Assembly (NCBI GenBank): GCA_009783115.1
Contig: WRHT01000024.1
Span: forward strand, 1-11,136
Source of the DNA: Desulfovibrionaceae bacterium
GTDB taxonomy: Bacteria; Desulfobacterota; Desulfovibrionia; Desulfovibrionales; Desulfovibrionaceae
Length of the DNA: 11,136 nt
Reading direction: 5' to 3'
The notes beneath the pieces are model-generated. The model ran no database searches, had not been told where the DNA came from, and saw only the letters and a program-made list of their open reading frames with translations. A program made the position numbers and the translations under genes. Position 1 is the first letter of the stretch, and every line of letters starts with the position of its first letter. This document shows positions 7,458 to 11,136 of the stretch, one piece after another.

Positions 7458-8218
7458 TGCTCGCCGAAAGCCGCCGTTTCCGGACCGCCGAACACAAAGC
7501 CCCGTTCTCGAGCGGCGCGAATAATCTCCTCCACCGCCTCCGGCAGCCATCCCCGGTTAAAAGGGCCGCCGGGAGCCAGGGCCGTTTCCGCCGCCGCGCG
7601 CCCGTGGGCGCCCCGTGCATCGTGCAGCAGGATCAGCCCTCCACCCCGCTTTGCCAGCTCCGCCACAACCTCTTCCACCAGTTTTTCCCGATCCGCCTCT
7701 CCCAGCGCGGCATCGTAAAAACGCAGACTTGCCGGAAGCAGCCGGTAGCCCCTGATCCGCCAAAGCTCCGCCTGGGCCTGGCTGTAAAAACCTCCGTGGG
7801 GACGATAGAGCCGCGAACCGCTCCAGTCTCCGCCCAAGGCCTCGACAATGGCCGCTTCCCCTTGATCCAGGTTAGCGCAAAATTCCTCTTCATCCATGAA
7901 TATGGCGAATTTATCGCGGTAGCCGTGGTTGACCAGGTAATGCCCCTCCGCCAGCATACGCCGGACCAGTTCCGGAGCCTCGCGGACGTTCTCGCCAAGC
8001 AGTACGAAAAAAGCCCGTATTTCATGGCGGCGCAACACGTCCAGCAGGCGCGCGGTGCTCCCGGCATGGGTATTGGGGCCGTCGTCAAAGGAGAATATCA
8101 CCACCCCTTCGGGCACCCCGGCCTCTTCCCTGGTGACGTTCATGGTCTGGCAGCCGGCCGCGCAGAGCAATCCCAGGAGGGCCAGGAGGAAGATCGTTCT
8201 TTCAAAGGCCAAGGGCAT
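7454..8218 (-). CDS. Polysaccharide deacetylase (NodB/CE4-like) lipoprotein with atypical motifs
   Basis: The 254-residue product starts with a hydrophobic segment ending in L-C-A-A-G-C, a plausible lipobox with Cys 23, so it is probably a membrane-anchored periplasmic lipoprotein. The catalytic domain follows the NodB order: F-S-F-D-D-G-P (42-48, motif 1), N-H-G-Y-R-D (97-102, motif 2), R-P-H-G-G (139-143, motif 3) and L-I-L-L-H-D (195-200, motif 5). In CE4 enzymes motif 2 is normally H-[ST]-x-x-H. Here the second metal-binding His is replaced by Asp 102 and the Ser/Thr by Gly 99, so metal binding may differ or activity may be altered. It overlaps the acyltransferase gene upstream by 17 bases, which places it firmly in the operon. 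It is not part of the standard APE gene set as I remember it. Removing an N-acetyl group from an amino-sugar part of the polyene glycolipid is a reasonable inference; a peptidoglycan or exopolysaccharide substrate is possible. Confidence 0.85.
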   Translation of the reverse strand: MPLAFERTIFLLALLGLLCAAGCQTMNVTREEAGVPEGVVIFSFDDGPNTHAGSTARLLDVLRRHEIRAFFVLLGENVREAPELVRRMLAEGHYLVNHGYRDKFAIFMDEEEFCANLDQGEAAIVEALGGDWSGSRLYRPHGGFYSQAQAELWRIRGYRLLPASLRFYDAALGEADREKLVEEVVAELAKRGGGLILLHDARGAHGRAAAETALAPGGPFNRGWLPEAVEEIIRAARERGFVFGGPETAAFGEH

Positions 8219-8987
8219 CTTTAATATCCCCGGTCAAACGTTTGGCCGCGGCAGCTTCAGGCAACCCGGCGTATTTCCGGGGGGAGATCTCTTCCAGCAT
8301 CCGCAGGGAGTACACGTATCTATCCGCCGGATTGAAGCCCGTCCAAGGGTCGCCCTTGCCCAGGCCGTATTTATCCGTGCCGCCTATATGCACCGGCGCT
8401 ACGCCGCAACCGGAAAAAAGGGCCAGCCGGGCCGCGCCTTTTTTGATCCCGGTTTTACCCCGGCGCGGGGTCCTGGTGCCTTCTGGGAAGATGATCAGGC
8501 AGTTGCCCTGTTTCAGAGATTGGTCGCACAGGTGCAGCAAGCGGTCAAATTCCACGGAATTGGGAATATACAGATGCCGGATCACCCCGCTGACGATGTT
8601 GTGCAGGAGTTTCGCGTTCACAATGCAGTCGGCGTTGGGCACCAGGGAGATGAGGATGACCACATCCAGCAGGGAAGGGTGGTTGGCCACCAGGATTTTG
8701 GAATGCAGTCCGGCATAGGCCGCCCGATCTTCCACCCGCACTTCCACCACCCGCAAAAGGCGCATGATCCAGACAAAAAGGCGCATGGCGTAAAAGAGCA
8801 GACGTCTGGCCGGCCGCTGGAAGCGTTCCCTGGGATGGACCAGCAGCCGCAAGACCGGCAGGGCCACCAAGGCCAGAAACAGGGTGCCCAGGCCGAAAAT
8901 TAGGAAAGACAGCCACTTCATGCCCACGCGGTAAGCGTAAAGCGCCCGCCGGAATCCGGCTTCAGACGGCCTGTCCATTGGCTTCAT
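8202..8987 (-). CDS. PlsC-type 1-acylglycerol-phosphate acyltransferase family protein, APE cluster
   Basis: A 261-residue inner-membrane protein with one strong N-terminal helix (about 27-50) and a second hydrophobic patch near 63-80. The PlsC/LPLAT catalytic pair is H-P-S-L-L-D at 103-108 (HX4D), and the acyl-acceptor phosphate motif is F-P-E-G-T-R-T at 167-173. The family transfers acyl groups from ACP or CoA to lysolipids. In APE clusters such a gene follows the chain-length-factor gene (apeD position) and presumably attaches the polyene acyl chain to the lipid acceptor. Start choice: ATG at 8987 overlaps the upstream gene by 26 bases and has no good ribosome site. ATG at 8978, three codons in, has GGATG six bases upstream and is at least as likely. 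The 3' end overlaps the deacetylase gene by 17 bases. Confidence 0.9.
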   Translation of the reverse strand: MKPMDRPSEAGFRRALYAYRVGMKWLSFLIFGLGTLFLALVALPVLRLLVHPRERFQRPARRLLFYAMRLFVWIMRLLRVVEVRVEDRAAYAGLHSKILVANHPSLLDVVILISLVPNADCIVNAKLLHNIVSGVIRHLYIPNSVEFDRLLHLCDQSLKQGNCLIIFPEGTRTPRRGKTGIKKGAARLALFSGCGVAPVHIGGTDKYGLGKGDPWTGFNPADRYVYSLRMLEEISPRKYAGLPEAAAAKRLTGDIKDALGL

Positions 8988-9648
8988 CCAGGCAGAGACG
9001 GCGCAAAAAATTCTTGGGAGTGCCGAAAAAATCAGCCCGATTACGCCCGTCCCAGGCCAGTTCGCGCCCCTCAGCGCGGCTCAGGGCCACCCCGAAGGCC
9101 AGGGGGAGGTTGTCCGGCGGGCAGAGGCGGCCATATTCTTCCGGAGCCGCCTCGTCGGCATAGATCAGAACGCTTTCCTCCGCGTCTCCGGCCAGCAGAG
9201 GGGCGGCCGCCGCCTGAAAGCCGGCGTAAAACCCTCCCTCACCCGGATAAAGCGCGGTATAGCCGGCGGTCAGGCCCAGAGCGATGGAGGCCATGGCCAC
9301 CGGGGTATTGAATACGGAATGTGAAAAAGGGGCTGGCCGGACCAGACCCTCTTGCAGAAAGGCGCAACTGATCTTGAACTGCTGCCCGATTTCCCCCCGC
9401 AGAGACAGAAAAAAAATCCTGGCCCTGGCGCTGAACGGCAAAAGCTCATGGGCCACCCGCACGGTCATTCTGGAAATCAGGCTCAGGCGGCGGCGAAAAA
9501 TAGGAGGCGTAAAGGACAAATCCGGTCCGGCCGCTTCCCCCCCCTCTTCCGGGATAGAGGGCGAACGCAGACCCAAGGCCCATTCCCGCCAATGGGCGAA
9601 CTCATACAGTCCCGGCGTCCAAGCGTAAAATTTGGCCACATGGATCAT
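8962..9648 (-). CDS. apeC: Beta-ketoacyl-synthase-like chain length factor, ApeC-like
   Basis: I chose ATG 9648 (228 residues) because GGAG lies six bases upstream; ATG 9666 has no close ribosome site. The protein is only about half the length of a full ketosynthase and matches the short KS N-terminal-like family that opens APE and flexirubin-type clusters. It has a W-x-P-G-L near 10-14 and an H-S-V-F-N-T-P-V-A segment (110-118), where the family usually has S-V-x-N-x-x-x-G. Its three Cys residues (95, 176, 219) are not in a ketosynthase active-site context, so it should not condense by itself. In studied APE systems the equivalent ApeC pairs with the ketosynthase ApeO as a chain length factor. 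That partner is not in the window. An in-frame G8 run (9537-9544) encodes Gly-Gly at 36-37, and an A8 run lies at 9409-9416. The gap to the methyltransferase is 70 bases with no evident terminator. Confidence 0.85.
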   Translation of the reverse strand: MIHVAKFYAWTPGLYEFAHWREWALGLRSPSIPEEGGEAAGPDLSFTPPIFRRRLSLISRMTVRVAHELLPFSARARIFFLSLRGEIGQQFKISCAFLQEGLVRPAPFSHSVFNTPVAMASIALGLTAGYTALYPGEGGFYAGFQAAAAPLLAGDAEESVLIYADEAAPEEYGRLCPPDNLPLAFGVALSRAEGRELAWDGRNRADFFGTPKNFLRRLCLDEANGQAV

Positions 9649-9718
9649 CGTCCGCTCCGCAAACATGGCGGTTTGTATACCTTTTCAGCGTTCTGCGCAA
9701 GCCGGCGGCTTCGCTGCC

Positions 9719-10840
9719 CTAAACTTTCCCAAAACACAGGAGCGAATACTGGTTGTCTCCCAAACCGTGCCAAGCTTCCTGAAGCTTGAATCCTCCCTTT
9801 TCCACCGCCGGGACCAGTTCCCCGCCACGGTACATCCGGCTCTGCCCGTTGGCCATGCAGGTGAAATAAAGCGACACCGCATGCAAGGAATACTCCGCCG
9901 CCGGATAAAATTGCTTATCCAAAAGCGGTTCCAGCACATAAATCCTGGCTCCCGGCTCCACAGATCTCCAGATCTTGGCCAGGATGCCGGTAACCTGCTC
10001 CAGAGAAAAACAATCCAGGAACTGGCTCATCCAGACCACATCCGCCCCTTCGGGAAAGACGGATTCCGGGTCCAGGATGTCGCAGGGACGGCAACGGATG
10101 CGCCCACTTAACCCGGCTTCAGCCGCCTTTTGCTCGGCCACGCGGATCTGCCCCGGCAGATCAATTATGGTCACCTGCACCTCCGGGTCAAAGGCGCAAC
10201 ATGCCAAAGCCCAGCGGGCCGTGTTCCCTCCCAAATCAAAAAGCCGTTTGGGCGGAGGGGAGAATACCAGGGGCAGGACCTCCGGAAAGGCCAGATCCGA
10301 ATAATAGTGATCAAAGGCGAACCAGCTTTTGCCGGCCCGTTCCGGCAGGGAGGACAAGGCCTCGTAAATGCTCCGCCAGCCCCGGCCGAACACGGCCAAG
10401 CCCTCGGGCCTCCCGCTCCGCGCCGAATCAGCCAGGGACTGGGCTCCCTGGTAACAGACATCCTGCACAAAATCAAAATTGACCCTGGTCAGTTCATCTT
10501 CCAGCAAAAACCAGCCGATCTTGGCCAGGCGGAAGCGTTCTTCCGCCCCGGAACCGCCCGCGCCGGTTTCTCCAGTTTCGCCGGAACCCGCCGTCCGGAA
10601 CAGACCCATGACCAGTCCCATATCCATGAGCACTCCGGCCGCGTAAGACGAAAGCCCGGCCAGATCCGCCGCCTCCCGCCTACTGAGGCCGGCCTCGCCG
10701 GCCTCGGCCGCCCGGCGCAGCAGCCCCAGCTCCCTGAGAGCGTAAGCTGCCTGAAAGGCCAGCGGCCCAAAGACGATCTTCTGCGCCTCGAACTTGGCCT
10801 GCAAAGCGGAAATATCACCACGCTTGCGCTTTAATGCCAT
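9719..10840 (-). CDS. SAM-dependent methyltransferase of the aryl polyene cluster
   Basis: The 373-residue protein has the plan of small-molecule O/C-methyltransferases with an N-terminal winged-helix dimerisation part. Residues about 15-110 look like the dimerisation domain. The Rossmann part has motif I F-D-L-G-G-N-T (201-207), an acidic residue after strand 2 (I-I-D-L-P-G, D227), C-D-I-L-D (253-257) and W-M-S-Q-F-L-D-C-F (270-278). It should use S-adenosylmethionine in the cytoplasm. First in the operon, it has a good ribosome site (GGGAG, 5-6 bases before the ATG). APE clusters commonly carry a methyltransferase here, and characterised APEs have methylated hydroxyphenyl heads, so aryl-head methylation is inferred. 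A Gly/Ser/Glu/Thr-rich low-complexity insert at 84-99 splits the N-terminal domain and looks like a flexible loop. Methylation of a lipid or sugar part is an alternative. Confidence 0.88.
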   Translation of the reverse strand: MALKRKRGDISALQAKFEAQKIVFGPLAFQAAYALRELGLLRRAAEAGEAGLSRREAADLAGLSSYAAGVLMDMGLVMGLFRTAGSGETGETGAGGSGAEERFRLAKIGWFLLEDELTRVNFDFVQDVCYQGAQSLADSARSGRPEGLAVFGRGWRSIYEALSSLPERAGKSWFAFDHYYSDLAFPEVLPLVFSPPPKRLFDLGGNTARWALACCAFDPEVQVTIIDLPGQIRVAEQKAAEAGLSGRIRCRPCDILDPESVFPEGADVVWMSQFLDCFSLEQVTGILAKIWRSVEPGARIYVLEPLLDKQFYPAAEYSLHAVSLYFTCMANGQSRMYRGGELVPAVEKGGFKLQEAWHGLGDNQYSLLCFGKV

Positions 10841-10951
10841 AACTTCTCCCTGTCAGGCTAAAGGGGGGGGCGACGCGACTTCCAAAACACACCCCGCGCC
10901 GCTGACTTTCTTACGTCTTGCCTTTCTATGTCAACCGGATATGTTGCGCCA
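10841..10951. promoter_or_regulatory. Divergent intergenic region between the APE operon and an ABC transporter gene
   Basis: About 110 bases separate the two starts. On the minus strand an exact TTGACA (10929-10934) could be the -35 of the APE operon, with TAAGAA (10908-10913) as a weak -10 at a short 15-base spacing. A G8 run (10863-10870) lies between this and the methyltransferase ribosome site GGGAG. No riboswitch or terminator fold was recognised, and no convincing promoter for the plus-strand gene. Confidence 0.35.
10863..10870. repeat. G8 homopolymer in the leader of the APE operon
   Basis: Eight G on the plus strand (eight C in the operon transcript) lie 23-30 bases before the methyltransferase start, between the possible promoter and the ribosome site. 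A length change here would alter leader length or spacing rather than the reading frame. Confidence 0.9.
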
Positions 10952-11136
10952 ATGATCCAGGTGGATAGTTTACACAAGCGCTACGGGGAACGCCGGGTAT
11001 TGCGGGATATTTCCCTGCGGGTGGAGGCCGGGGAAATATTCGGCATTGTCGGGCATTCCGGGGCGGGAAAATCCACCCTGCTGCGCTGCCTGAACGGCCT
11101 TGAAGGGTACGATTCCGGTACGGTCCTGGTCATGGG
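10952..11136 (+). CDS. ABC transporter ATP-binding protein, MetN-like (C-terminus beyond the window)
   Basis: Only the first 61 complete codons are present. They show an ABC ATPase N-terminus: Y-G aromatic contact (residues 10-11), I-S-L-R-V-E-A-G-E beta strand, and Walker [10 protein letters not shown] followed by L-L-R-C-L-N-G-L-E. The [16 protein letters not shown] form is typical of MetN, the methionine importer ATPase, but other amino-acid importer ATPases are close and the diagnostic C-terminal ACT-like domain is not in view. I chose ATG 10952, which gives the usual MetN-like start M-I-x-V; an in-frame ATG at 10928 would add eight residues and overlap the possible APE promoter. Neither has a strong ribosome site. 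It is transcribed away from the APE operon and is probably an unrelated housekeeping neighbour marking the cluster boundary. Confidence 0.88.
   Translation, partial: MIQVDSLHKRYGERRVLRDISLRVEAGEIFGIVGHSGAGKSTLLRCLNGLEGYDSGTVLVM

Noticed and set aside
6852..8903. Plus-strand open frames at 6852-7718, 7391-8224 and 8055-8903
   Set aside because: They span several convincing minus-strand genes (ACPs, deacetylase, acyltransferase) and have shadow-frame composition.
9667..9718. Short inverted repeat AAGCC-GGC-GGCTT in the gap between methyltransferase and chain length factor genes
   Set aside because: The stem is only five bases and no T run follows on the minus strand, so a terminator is not supported.
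10841..10951. SAM or methionine-responsive riboswitch upstream of the MetN-like gene
   Set aside because: The gap is too short for a full S-box together with its terminator, and no matching helices or conserved loops were seen.

Overview
The window shows most of an aryl polyene (APE) type biosynthesis and export operon, read on the minus strand from about 10840 to the left edge, where it is cut. At the right edge a divergent plus-strand gene for an ABC transporter ATPase (MetN-like) begins and is also cut. The host is a Gram-negative bacterium: there is a LolA-like carrier, an MMPL/RND exporter, a lipoprotein signal and a lipid A type acyltransferase domain. Coding is dense and GC-rich with frequent Gly/Ala/Pro codons. 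This style would fit a Desulfovibrio-like deltaproteobacterium, but that placement is a weak guess.

Layout in transcription order: SAM-dependent methyltransferase (10840-9719); short ketosynthase-like chain-length-factor protein (9648-8962); PlsC-type acyltransferase (8987-8202); polysaccharide-deacetylase lipoprotein (8218-7454); two acyl carrier proteins (7378-7109 and 7112-6864); a very large membrane domain/AMP-ligase/hot-dog dehydratase fusion (6853-4461) whose reading frame is broken at a run of nine T; a GT2 glycosyltransferase/LpxL-type acyltransferase fusion (4464-2749); a 4HBT thioesterase (2774-2334); a LolA-like protein (2334-1639); and an MMPL exporter (1664 to beyond 1). Most neighbours overlap by 1-26 bases, which suggests translational coupling. 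From memory, the order matches the apeB-apeM segment of enterobacterial APE clusters, with one extra gene (the deacetylase) and apeG, apeH and apeI merged into one frame. The remaining ketosynthases, ketoreductase, second dehydratase and aromatic-precursor enzyme are not in the window and probably lie to the left.

Inferred cooperation: the ligase loads an aryl acid onto an ACP, and the CLF-like protein with an off-window ketosynthase builds a polyene on the ACPs. The hot-dog domain dehydrates, the methyltransferase decorates the aryl head, and the acyltransferase and GT/acyltransferase proteins build a glycolipid carrying the polyene. The thioesterase releases or proofreads intermediates. The MMPL protein and LolA-like carrier move the pigment lipid towards the outer membrane.

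The most notable observations are the T9 tract that splits the fusion gene and can be rejoined by a -1 slip, the three-domain fusion itself, the deacetylase lipoprotein with an atypical metal motif, and several long mononucleotide runs scattered through the operon. No RNA genes, CRISPR arrays or insertion sequences were seen, and no gene-free stretch exceeds about 110 bases.
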